Shown here one piece after another: positions 31,500 to 40,052 of a DNA stretch of 64,000 nucleotides. The stretch spans positions 1-64,000 of the forward strand of contig QCCL01000004.1 of the NCBI GenBank assembly GCA_003281255.1, written 5' to 3'. Source of the DNA: Prochlorococcus sp. AG-347-L02 (lineage in GTDB: Bacteria; Cyanobacteriota; Cyanobacteriia; PCC-6307; Cyanobiaceae). The notes beneath the pieces were generated by a model that ran no database searches, was not told where the DNA came from, and was given only the letters and a program-made list of their open reading frames with translations. How positions within the stretch are numbered: position 1 is the first letter of the stretch; each line of letters begins with the position of its first letter. Position numbers and translations under genes: made by a program.

Positions 31500-31523
31500 A
31501 AAGCCTAGTTTAAACTAGGCTTT
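31500..31523 (+). terminator. perfect palindromic hairpin AAAGCCTAGTTTAAACTAGGCTTT
   Basis: 24-nt perfect inverted repeat directly after the 31267-31494 ORF, usable in both directions. Confidence 0.8.
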
Positions 31524-31531
31524 AATATTTT

Positions 31532-31562
31532 AAAAGGGTATCTTATTGGATACCCTTTTTTT
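31532..31562. terminator. second hairpin aaaagggtatcTTATTGgataccctttttttt
   Basis: 11-bp stem plus T-tract between convergent small-protein gene and porin. Confidence 0.85.
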
Positions 31563-31578
31563 AATCTAAATAAGTAAT

Positions 31579-32835
31579 TTAGAATTTAAATGTTGTCTGA
31601 ACAACTGCTCCTGTGATATCGACACCAGCAGTACCAGTTCTATCACTAGCACCAAAAATAGCTGGAGCTACTGTAATTGAATCATTAACCTTGTAAGAAT
31701 AATATGCTTCCCAGGTAAAAGGAGTTACTGTATCTGAATCTGCTGTTTGAGGTTGACCTAAAGCAACGCCAATTTTGTCATCGGCTTGGAAAGTATCCTT
31801 CCATGTTAATCCGACGAAGTAAGCATCTGTGTCTGCATCTTGACCTTCAACAGTTGAGATATCGTAACCAACAGAAATTTCAGGAACTGCCTGAGTTTCA
31901 GTATCTGGTCTCCAATATCCTCTTAAACCATAGTTAGTGCTGTTCCCATCAGGACGAGCTTTACCTAATGAAGTTGTATAGTAGGAATCTGTCCATCCGT
32001 TATACTTCATAGCACCAATAAGTGAAATATGGTAGGTGTCGGTAGTATAAGCAACTTGAGTTGACCAATTAGTCTTAGCCTGGTCAGATAAGAACCCCTT
32101 AGTTGATTTATTCTGTTTACTTACTACGTTTGAACTTAATGAGAAGCCATTATCGCCCTTATAAGCCCAACCTATACCAGAATCAGTACTTGCACCGTAT
32201 GCTGCACCATTACCACCAAGCTTGAATTGTTTTGTTATTGGCTGATATATAGATGGTGTAGCACCATGCATGTAGTAGTTCTCAATTTTTGGACCAATCC
32301 AAACTGTATTATTATCGCCTACAGGGAATGAATACCAAATTTTATCTACCTTAATAGTGTCATCATTTCCGTTTGATGAAGAAAGGTAGGTACCATAAGT
32401 TTTACTTGAGAATACATCAGTAGCATTTCCAGTTTTTAACCTAACATACAAGTCATCATCGCCAGTAAAACTGGTGTTTAAATTTAATTGATGAGTATAT
32501 TGAAAACCTATGGCTTCTTCAAGATCACCAGAAGAGTTTTCAACTCCGCCAATGTCAAAAATAGCTTTACCGTTCATCACTGTGGTATCAGAGAAACCAC
32601 CAGCTTCAAATTCATTTTGCTGAGCTTCTAGACCATCAATACGGCCTTTAAGGATTGCAATATCTTCACTAATCTCGTTAATGAATGTTTTGCTGTCAAG
32701 TTTCGAAGATTTTGTTTGGCTACGTGAGTAGCTGTTCATTTCTTCTATGTTGACAACGTCGGAAGCTTGAGCAGCAACTGGAGCAAGTAAGCTCAAGGAT
32801 GCGCCTGCTACCAACATTTGTTGGAAGAGTTTCAT
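31579..32835 (-). CDS. outer-membrane porin (Som/OprB-like)
   Basis: Signal peptide; coiled-coil linker (ISEDIAILKGRIDGLEAQQNEFEAGGF); beta-barrel strands; C-terminal Phe (VVQTTFKF). Confidence 0.9.
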   Translation of the reverse strand: MKLFQQMLVAGASLSLLAPVAAQASDVVNIEEMNSYSRSQTKSSKLDSKTFINEISEDIAILKGRIDGLEAQQNEFEAGGFSDTTVMNGKAIFDIGGVENSSGDLEEAIGFQYTHQLNLNTSFTGDDDLYVRLKTGNATDVFSSKTYGTYLSSSNGNDDTIKVDKIWYSFPVGDNNTVWIGPKIENYYMHGATPSIYQPITKQFKLGGNGAAYGASTDSGIGWAYKGDNGFSLSSNVVSKQNKSTKGFLSDQAKTNWSTQVAYTTDTYHISLIGAMKYNGWTDSYYTTSLGKARPDGNSTNYGLRGYWRPDTETQAVPEISVGYDISTVEGQDADTDAYFVGLTWKDTFQADDKIGVALGQPQTADSDTVTPFTWEAYYSYKVNDSITVAPAIFGASDRTGTAGVDITGAVVQTTFKF

Positions 32836-32839
32836 TTTA

Positions 32840-32847
32840 CCTCACAC
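32840..32847 (-). promoter_or_regulatory. putative Yfr1 sRNA pairing site overlapping the porin Shine-Dalgarno region
   Basis: Leader reads GTGTGAGG-TAAA-ATG; GTGTGAGG is the exact complement of CCUCACAC from the Yfr1 motif ACUCCUCACAC. Confidence 0.65.
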
Positions 32848-32968
32848 TAAAGTAGCCCAAATAATTTGGGTAACTATACTGTATCGAGCGTAACAAAAAA
32901 CGAAAGATATATAAGTTTCATTTCGACGTAACTTTTGATACTATTTGTTTTTTTGGTTTATAAATATT

Positions 32969-33844
32969 CTATTTTTTAATTTTTATCAATGGGTAATTAA
33001 GGGATTCTCTTTCATCTACCCATGATGAAGCAATTTCTCTTGCTAATTTTCGAATCTTTTCAATATATTGTGCACGATCTGTAACTGAAATTACTCCTCT
33101 AGCATCAAGAAGGTTAAAAGTATGACTACATTTCAGAACAAAATCAAGTGCAGGGTAAGTTAATTTCTTTTCTATTAAAGTAATTGCTTCGGCTTGATAA
33201 ATTTCAAACAATTTTCTGAGATTATCAGGACTTGATTCAGCAAAATTATAAGAGCATTGACTTTTTTCAAACTGAAGCCAAATATCGCTATATTTAAAAT
33301 CTTTGTTCCAATTTAAGTCCCAGATACTTTCTTTATCCTGCAAAAACATTGCAATCCTCTCTAATCCGTAAGTGATTTCAATTGGAATTGGATTACAGTC
33401 TATACCCCCGCATTGCTGGAAATAAGTAAACTGAGTAACTTCCATTCCGTCCAGCCAAACTTCCCAGCCTACCCCCCAGGCTCCAAGAGTTGGTGACTCC
33501 CAATTATCTTCGACAAATCTAATATCATGATTTTTAGGATTAATTCCAAGAGATTCTAGAGATGTCAAATATTTTTCCTGGATTCCCTCCGGTGAAGGCT
33601 TAATTATTACTTGATATTGGAAGTAATGTTGAGCCCTATTTGGATTATCTCCATAACGACCATCTGTAGGTCTTCTACATGGCTCTGCATACGCCACACT
33701 CCAAGGCTCTGGGCCAATAGCCCTTAAAAAAGTATGCGGATTCATTGTTCCAGCACCTTTTTCGGTATCATATGGCTGCATTATCAAACAACCTTCTTCT
33801 GACCAAAAATTATTTAAATTTTGAATTATATCCTGAAAAAACAT
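32969..33844 (-). CDS. glyQ: glycyl-tRNA synthetase alpha subunit
   Basis: [46 protein letters not shown]. Confidence 0.97.
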   Translation of the reverse strand: MFFQDIIQNLNNFWSEEGCLIMQPYDTEKGAGTMNPHTFLRAIGPEPWSVAYAEPCRRPTDGRYGDNPNRAQHYFQYQVIIKPSPEGIQEKYLTSLESLGINPKNHDIRFVEDNWESPTLGAWGVGWEVWLDGMEVTQFTYFQQCGGIDCNPIPIEITYGLERIAMFLQDKESIWDLNWNKDFKYSDIWLQFEKSQCSYNFAESSPDNLRKLFEIYQAEAITLIEKKLTYPALDFVLKCSHTFNLLDARGVISVTDRAQYIEKIRKLAREIASSWVDERESLNYPLIKIKK

Positions 33845-34000
33845 TTAATTAAATTAGTTGATAAATTTTGATCAATGGCAGTAAACATAATAACAAAGCC
33901 TTAAAGTAAAAAATATTTTTAAGGCCAATTTCTCAAAAATATCCTTCGATAAAACGCTTTCATTAAATTAGATTCTTGATAAAAATAAACGAGGAATTAA

Positions 34001-34387
34001 TTATCTAAAAAAATCTAATGGCAATGGTCCAAAAGTATTAGATTCTTTAGCGCCTTCGTTATTCTGACATGTTATTAAAATTCCTTCTCCAAGACCATTT
34101 TCAGATCTTACAAAAACATTACTAGTTTTTTGATTAGCTTTTAAAAAAACACCTCCATCAGCATGAAGGGAACCTAGATTACCGAATTTAATTGAGGGAT
34201 ATTTCTTAGAAATTGATTGTAATGCTTCAATAGCCTTATTATCACTAGGTGCCATTATTCCTATTGTTATCCAATCGGCATCAAAAATATTTGCTTCTAG
34301 TTCCTTTAAAAGTTTTTTTTCTTGCCTATTAGTTAATTGAGGTGCAGTTCTGAAATTATTTAAATCGACTAATTTATTAATTTCCAT
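34001..34387 (-). CDS. conserved cyanobacterial protein, DUF1824-like
   Basis: DADWITIGIMAPSDNKAIEALQSI, ADGGVFLKANQKT; position and size. Confidence 0.65.
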   Translation of the reverse strand: MEINKLVDLNNFRTAPQLTNRQEKKLLKELEANIFDADWITIGIMAPSDNKAIEALQSISKKYPSIKFGNLGSLHADGGVFLKANQKTSNVFVRSENGLGEGILITCQNNEGAKESNTFGPLPLDFFR

Positions 34388-34410
34388 TAGCTTTTATATC
34401 TAAAAAAATC

Positions 34411-34743
34411 TTAACCAAATGTTCTTCCATTCCAAGCCCACAATGAAGCTGGCACATCCTCAAAAGAAATATAAATCCTATCTATTGGGATCCCCATCTT
34501 CTCAAATACAAAATCTGATATTGGCTTTGCCATTTCTGAAGGATTTAGAGAACCTATTGATTTGATTTCTAAAAAGCAAGAAGGTGTCTTATCATCAAAA
34601 GACATTTGGCAATTATCGTCTATTTTCGCCATAACAAAAGTTCTTGATTTATTAGTTAAAGATGAAATTAAAATTGAAATTTCTTCTAGTAATTTATCTT
34701 TATCATTTACTTTTGCTGAAGTCGAAACATTAATATAAGGCAT
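34411..34743 (-). CDS. MIF/tautomerase family protein
   Basis: MPYINVSTSAKV, MGIPIDRIYISFEDVPASLWAWNGRTFG. Confidence 0.88.
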   Translation of the reverse strand: MPYINVSTSAKVNDKDKLLEEISILISSLTNKSRTFVMAKIDDNCQMSFDDKTPSCFLEIKSIGSLNPSEMAKPISDFVFEKMGIPIDRIYISFEDVPASLWAWNGRTFG

Positions 34744-34745
34744 CT

Positions 34746-34919
34746 CTACGCAGCAAGATAATCTTTCTTAGAGTCATTTTCTAGATAAACAGTTTTATTT
34801 TTTAAATTTCTTTTTGATGAAAGATATGCCATATCGTATGAACTTATTCCATTTTTGTAGGGATTGAAAAGAGCATTTTTAGACCTGTTTTTTTTGCTCC
34901 TTCTGAAATCAATCATCAT
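34746..34919 (-). CDS. small conserved-looking protein, 57 aa
   Basis: Hand translation MMIDFRRSKKNRSKNALFNPYKNGISSYDMAYLSSKRNLKNKTVYLENDSKKDYLAA; absent from the ORF track; abuts the tautomerase gene. Confidence 0.65.
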   Translation of the reverse strand: MMIDFRRSKKNRSKNALFNPYKNGISSYDMAYLSSKRNLKNKTVYLENDSKKDYLAA

Positions 34920-35069
34920 TAATAAATCATTAATTAATAATTTAACTTTTTTTGAATATATGTCTAGCTTTTTTGAGAATTTTTAATTTATTAAATGAAA
35001 AAAAATTTCTGATACACAATTAGAATTTCTATTTACTAAATTTGATATACCTATATTGAAGAACTTATT

Positions 35070-35708
35070 TTGGAAGTTTTAAATAATTATCAAAGGAAAA
35101 AACTTGATGAGAGCAATGATGAAGAATTTTATTCTGATCCAAAATTTGTTTATCATCTAGACGCTAACTTCAGGCAAAATCTATCAGATTTATATGAAAA
35201 AGAAATTGATAATAATTCAACTATCCTTGATTTAATGTCTAGTTGGGATAGTTATTTACCTAAAGGGAAAAAATATAAAAAAGTTATTGGACATGGTTTA
35301 AACAAACAAGAACTTGAAAGAAACAAAATTTTTGATTCTTATTGGATACAAAATTTTAATTTAAGTCAACAAATTCCTCTAGATAAAGAAAGCGTTAATT
35401 ATTGCTTGATGGTGGCTGCATGGCAATATTTACAATATCCAGAGAATTTAACTAATGAAATTGCAAGAATATTGAGTAGAGAGGGTAAGATTATTATCGC
35501 TTTTTCAAACAGAGCATTTTGGCATAAAGCTCCTAACATATGGATTTCATCTACTGAAGAAGAGAGGGTAAAATATGTAAGGAAAGTATTAATCTCAAAC
35601 GGATTTAATGAGCCAAAAATTATCAAAAAGTTTACTGAACCAGCACTTAATATCTTTAATTTTTTAAATAAAGACCCATTTTATTGTTTAATCGCAACTA
35701 GAGAGTAA
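35070..35708 (+). CDS. SAM-dependent methyltransferase-like protein (TTG start)
   Basis: STILDLMSSWDSYLPKGKKYKKVIGHGLNKQEL, VNYCLMVAAWQYLQYPENLTNEIARILSREGKIIIAFSNR. Confidence 0.72.
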   Translation: MEVLNNYQRKKLDESNDEEFYSDPKFVYHLDANFRQNLSDLYEKEIDNNSTILDLMSSWDSYLPKGKKYKKVIGHGLNKQELERNKIFDSYWIQNFNLSQQIPLDKESVNYCLMVAAWQYLQYPENLTNEIARILSREGKIIIAFSNRAFWHKAPNIWISSTEEERVKYVRKVLISNGFNEPKIIKKFTEPALNIFNFLNKDPFYCLIATRE

Positions 35709-35814
35709 ATTTTTAATTCCATTACAAAAAACAACTCTATGGAAAAGTCAACAACTATTTTTCATAGCCATACTTTTAAATTTTTACTAATATTGGGTAG
35801 TTAAAATTAATCAT

Positions 35815-36060
35815 ATGGGCTCTAAAAGAGAAAAATATCCTGAAAAATGTCCTTGGGATCTTGGCCCTAATCAACATTTAGCAAAAGAACAGAACTGGAC
35901 TTTAAGGTTAGGAGAAGCAAATGTATGCTTTAGCAAAAATAAATTAGATAATAATTATTTTCATGTAATAAGTAATGAAAACGAAGAGCAAATTTTAGCT
36001 TTTAGAGCAAGACTCTTATATCAAAAACTACTTGATAAAGGGTTTAGATTGGTTGAATAA
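35815..36060 (+). CDS. conserved hypothetical protein
   Basis: 81-aa ORF (MGSKREKYPEKCPWDLGPNQHLAKEQNW). Confidence 0.7.
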   Translation: MGSKREKYPEKCPWDLGPNQHLAKEQNWTLRLGEANVCFSKNKLDNNYFHVISNENEEQILAFRARLLYQKLLDKGFRLVE

Positions 36061-36066
36061 AAAAAC

Positions 36067-36720
36067 TTAATTTAATAAGCATAGATCATCGAAGACAAAC
36101 TTTTGTTTTTCTTCTTCTTGATTTTGGTTTAAGTATTTTATTGTCCTCGAATTTAATATCCAATAATCTTCTTTACCCATATTTAGAAACTCATCCTCAT
36201 ATTCCAATCTTTGAGAATTTGTCTCAAGTGTATCTGGATCAATTTGTTGACTACTATATTTTTTACTAAGGAAACCTGTTCCTGTATCTAAAAATTCTTC
36301 AACAAAAATTTCTATTATAGTTCCATGAATTTTTCTGTAGACCATATTAATACATTTATTTTTAACTCTATATTTATCACCTTGATTCTTACCTGAAACA
36401 ACCATTTCAATCCCACTTTCAGAATTTTTAAGTAGGTTAAAATTATTTTCTGAGTGCACTGATTCAAATTCTCTCTTTACCCTATGTATACACACTTCAA
36501 ATAATTGAGAGGCAATACTTTTAACAACCTTCTCATCTTCTATTTTTTGAATATTTGGTTTAAAGTCTTTACCTAATACGAAGTCACCTTTGTAAATATT
36601 ATTATTCGTCAAGAAAACACATTTACCTTGGTAACCATGAAAATCATTCTTCCAGGTATAACGATTTTCATAAGCCTTTTTGAAAATTTCCTTACAATTA
36701 ATTTCTTTTAAACTATCCAT
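36067..36720 (-). CDS. conserved cyanobacterial protein, DUF3386-like
   Basis: AYENRYTWKNDFHGYQGKCVF...KYRVKNKCINMVYRKIHGTIIEI... Confidence 0.65.
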   Translation of the reverse strand: MDSLKEINCKEIFKKAYENRYTWKNDFHGYQGKCVFLTNNNIYKGDFVLGKDFKPNIQKIEDEKVVKSIASQLFEVCIHRVKREFESVHSENNFNLLKNSESGIEMVVSGKNQGDKYRVKNKCINMVYRKIHGTIIEIFVEEFLDTGTGFLSKKYSSQQIDPDTLETNSQRLEYEDEFLNMGKEDYWILNSRTIKYLNQNQEEEKQKFVFDDLCLLN

Positions 36721-36751
36721 TAATTTTTTGAATACGTGAAATAATTCTACA

Positions 36752-36786
36752 AAAAAAAACCTCCCTATTAAAGGAGAGGTTTTTTA
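36752..36786. terminator. terminator-like hairpin between DUF3386-like gene and pcb/isiA-like gene
   Basis: aaaaaacctccctattaaaggagaggtttttt inverted repeat with flanking A/T tracts. Confidence 0.75.
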
Positions 36787-36796
36787 CAAGATTAAA

Positions 36797-37855
36797 TTAG
36801 TTTTGAGTAATTTTTGTATTTTCAATATTGTCAAATGCCTGACCAATTTTCTTAAAGTCAAATCCCATTGCTCTTAGTGCGTGCCAAAGATGTCCTTGTA
36901 AGAAAAAGAAACCCAAATAAAAATGAGTATTAGCAAGCCAAGCTCTTGAGCTATATGCTCCTGAACCTAAATCTACTGTATCAGTAAAATAAGGGGCAAA
37001 CTCAAATTGAAGCTTTAAGGGTTCTCCATATAGATCAACTGGATATATGGTTGTATTTGAAGCACACCAAAAAGCAGCGACAAAAGCCATATAAGAAACA
37101 CCAACAACTGAGTATGACAAAATTGCCTCAGCGCCAAGTAATCCTTTTCCTTTAAATTCTGTATATTCTCCAAATTGTTTAGTACAAATATGGAAAACAC
37201 CTCCAATTATTTCTAGGAAAGCTAGGAAAGCATGTCCTCCCATAACGTCTTCAAGACTATCTATTTTTAAAAAATCAAATTGATGATTCCAGATAGCGGC
37301 AATATCTAAATTGTAAATAACTTGTCTTGTAGAACCTATTGCTGGGTCGTAAATTCCATGAATACGAGCCCATTCAACGAACATAATTGCTCCAAGCCCA
37401 AGAAAGATTAGATGATGACCAAGAATAAAAGTTAATTTATCTGGGTCATCCCATTCGAAATCAAATTTTTGTGGCTTACTATTTTCTGGATAGTCTCCAA
37501 GATCACCTGCAAATTTATTGGAATGTAATAATCCCCCAGCACCCAATACTGCTGAGAAAATTAGATGTAATGTGCAAATTACAACAATTCCATATGGTTC
37601 CGTAATAACACCATTTTCAATGCCACCAATTCCAATACCCGCGAGGTGAGGCAAAACAATTGCTTTCTGTGCACCCATTGGGATACTGGCGTCGTAACGA
37701 GCCAATTCAAATAATCCAAAAGCTCCTGCCCAGAACATCATTAGGCCTGCATGGGCAGCATGAGCAGCTATGAATTTACCTGAACGGCCAACAACACCAG
37801 AATTTCCTGCGTACCAGTCATAGGTGACATCAGATTTTCCGTAAGTTTGTAACAC
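36797..37855 (-). CDS. chlorophyll-binding antenna protein, Pcb/IsiA (CP43') family
   Basis: TYDWYAGNSGVVGRSGKFIAAHAAHAGLMMFWAGAFGLFELARYD, GHAFLAFLEIIGGVFHICTKQFGEYTEFKGKGLLGAEAILSYS; no large lumenal loop E. Confidence 0.93.
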   Translation of the reverse strand: MLQTYGKSDVTYDWYAGNSGVVGRSGKFIAAHAAHAGLMMFWAGAFGLFELARYDASIPMGAQKAIVLPHLAGIGIGGIENGVITEPYGIVVICTLHLIFSAVLGAGGLLHSNKFAGDLGDYPENSKPQKFDFEWDDPDKLTFILGHHLIFLGLGAIMFVEWARIHGIYDPAIGSTRQVIYNLDIAAIWNHQFDFLKIDSLEDVMGGHAFLAFLEIIGGVFHICTKQFGEYTEFKGKGLLGAEAILSYSVVGVSYMAFVAAFWCASNTTIYPVDLYGEPLKLQFEFAPYFTDTVDLGSGAYSSRAWLANTHFYLGFFFLQGHLWHALRAMGFDFKKIGQAFDNIENTKITQN

Positions 37856-37998
37856 TTGATAAAAGTAAACAGCAAATTGAGCATATTGCTTATCAGTATT
37901 GTTTTTACATGTTCTTTACAGATTTAATTACTTATGTAAAAAAAACATATTGTGAAAGAACAAATGATACAAACTAGGGAAATAATATCTGAGAAAGC

Positions 37999-38523
37999 TT
38001 ACGCCAATGAGGGGATTTCACCCTTAAGCTGAGAAGCCCATGTTTCAAGACGAGAATCGGTCAAATCAGATTCACTATCCTCATCAAGAGGCAATCCACA
38101 AAAGCTTTCTCCTATAACACTTTTAGACTCGTCAAATGTATAAGAAGATTTATCTACGTAACCCACCATTTCGGCGCCTGCTTTTGTGAAGTAGCTATGA
38201 AGTTCTTCCATTGCATCACAATAGTTTTCTGTATATGTAGAAGAATCTCCTAAACCAAAAATTGCGACTTTTTTTCCTGATAAACTTAGTTCACCAATAT
38301 CCTCTAAGATTGAATCCCATGCAGTTCCCGATCTTTCTTCATCGGCACCAGTATTCCAAGTAGGTATCCCGCAGATAATTCCATCCAGACCTTCAAGTTC
38401 AGAAAGATCATCCACATCAGATACATCTTTAGGTGCTTCTGCTGAAGAGATAAAGTTGTGGAGACGATCAGCTACGTCTTCAGTTTTTCCAGTTGTAGTT
38501 GCGTAATAAATTCCTACAGTCAT
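37999..38523 (-). CDS. isiB: flavodoxin
   Basis: MTVGIYYATTTGKTEDVADRL, GIPTWNTGADEERSGTAWD, GLGDSSTYTENYCDAMEEL. Confidence 0.95.
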   Translation of the reverse strand: MTVGIYYATTTGKTEDVADRLHNFISSAEAPKDVSDVDDLSELEGLDGIICGIPTWNTGADEERSGTAWDSILEDIGELSLSGKKVAIFGLGDSSTYTENYCDAMEELHSYFTKAGAEMVGYVDKSSYTFDESKSVIGESFCGLPLDEDSESDLTDSRLETWASQLKGEIPSLA

Positions 38524-38663
38524 AACTTCAAAATGTTTACATTAAGATAATAAAATCTAAAAACGTTAAATTAATTTCTTTAAAAACTTTTTCATGTAAA
38601 ATTTTATACTAATTAAAGTAAGAAAAATTTTTTGAGAATAATTTACAAAACATTTAAACCATC

Positions 38664-39398
38664 GTGACTGACAAATTTCAAAATGATATTAATAATATTG
38701 TTGAAGAATTCAACTTTAATGGGCAGAAAAAATTCAAGTTAATTGTTTTATTTGGTTTATTGGGAGATTTTGATAGCTTTGAATATGCAATAAATTTGAA
38801 AAGTTTCATCGATAATAATCAAGATAAAAATTTAGATATTTTTGCAATTGCTATTGGGAACCAAAATGGTAAAGAAAAATTCTGTAAATTTACTGGCTTT
38901 CACAAAGAAAATTTAATAGTTGTTTCTGATAATCAAATCCATAATACTCTAAAAGTCTCAAGAGGATTAGATATTGGTTTAGGAGGTTGGATCAATATGC
39001 TTTTGATGTTATCTGGAATAAATTCTTTCAAAACAATTAAAGAAGTTATTAGGGGTTATACCGGAGACAGAAAAGCGAAGCAAATCTATTCAGAATTTGA
39101 CAAAATTGATGTTTTAAAATTTTTAAAATTTTCAGGTAATTCTTTTAAAAAGGTTTTCGGGGATGGTCATTTGAGACCATTTGAATTAGCAACATTTAGA
39201 TTAAATAATATGAATGAAATAATTCAAAATTGGACTGATTATATTCTTAATGAAGAATACCTTCCTCAAAGAGGTGCTTCTTTTCTATTGAATAATAAAA
39301 ATCAAATTATTTATAAATTTTTTTCAAACGATGTGCTTGGATATTCATCAAACATGAGAGAACCCTTAGGATTTTTGACTGATTTAATTAAAGAATAG
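38664..39398 (+). CDS. AhpC/TSA-like (peroxiredoxin-like) protein
   Basis: KLIVLFGLLGDFDSFEYAINL...SRGLDIGLGGWINMLLML...RGYTGDRKAKQIY pattern; no CxxC seen. Confidence 0.65.
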   Translation: MTDKFQNDINNIVEEFNFNGQKKFKLIVLFGLLGDFDSFEYAINLKSFIDNNQDKNLDIFAIAIGNQNGKEKFCKFTGFHKENLIVVSDNQIHNTLKVSRGLDIGLGGWINMLLMLSGINSFKTIKEVIRGYTGDRKAKQIYSEFDKIDVLKFLKFSGNSFKKVFGDGHLRPFELATFRLNNMNEIIQNWTDYILNEEYLPQRGASFLLNNKNQIIYKFFSNDVLGYSSNMREPLGFLTDLIKE

Positions 39399-39414
39399 GT
39401 TTTAAAATGTTTTT

Positions 39415-39678
39415 ATGAAAGAAGATATATTTGGATATTTTGCAGCGATTTTAACAACAGCAGCATTTCTGCCTCAACTGATTAAAACTTTAAAAACAAA
39501 AAAGGCAGATGATGTTTCTTTGACCACATTAATAATGTTTATTATCGGCGTTTTGTCTTGGATTATTTACGGTTTTAAAATTTCTTCTACACCAATATTG
39601 ATAGCAAATTTAGTTACCCTGATCTTAAATTTATTGATATTAATCTCTAAAGTATATTTTTCAAAAAAACTAAATTGA
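39415..39678 (+). CDS. SemiSWEET/PQ-loop family transporter
   Basis: GYFAAILTTAAFLPQLIKTLKTKKADDVSLTTLIMFIIGVLSWIIYG. Confidence 0.88.
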   Translation: MKEDIFGYFAAILTTAAFLPQLIKTLKTKKADDVSLTTLIMFIIGVLSWIIYGFKISSTPILIANLVTLILNLLILISKVYFSKKLN

Positions 39679-39757
39679 GTAAAACTTTTTTACAAGTAAT
39701 AAACTTTAAATTTATTACTTAAATCTTTATTAAAATAGAACAAAAAATACACTGATC

Positions 39758-39982
39758 TTGAAAACTTCAAAATGCTGGATTTGGTTTAAAGGAAGCCTTA
39801 ATAATAGTGGATATTGGAAAGAAGGTTTTACATGTACTTTTGATGAGAAACCAGGCGTTTTAATAGAAAGTCCTGCTTACGTAACTTGTAGGGTTCCTAC
39901 ATGGAGAGTTTTGACAAAAGAACCAGAAAATTTATATAAATCTCCTCTAATTCCAGACAACGCAATATGGAAAATTATTTAA
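39758..39982 (+). CDS. conserved hypothetical protein (TTG start)
   Basis: 74-aa ORF CWIWFKGSLNNSGYWKEGFTCTFDEKPGVLIESPAYVTCRVPTWRV. Confidence 0.65.
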   Translation: MKTSKCWIWFKGSLNNSGYWKEGFTCTFDEKPGVLIESPAYVTCRVPTWRVLTKEPENLYKSPLIPDNAIWKII

Positions 39983-40052
39983 ATTTTCAATTAATAATAA
40001 AAAACTTTTTGACTGCACTACGGCGAGTTAATATTGCTTTAATGAATATTTA

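Noticed and set aside
37860-37998. GTTCTTT...AAAGAAC inverted repeat upstream of the antenna gene as a Fur-type operator
   Set aside because: Too short, widely spaced and AT-rich to distinguish from chance without a matrix scan.
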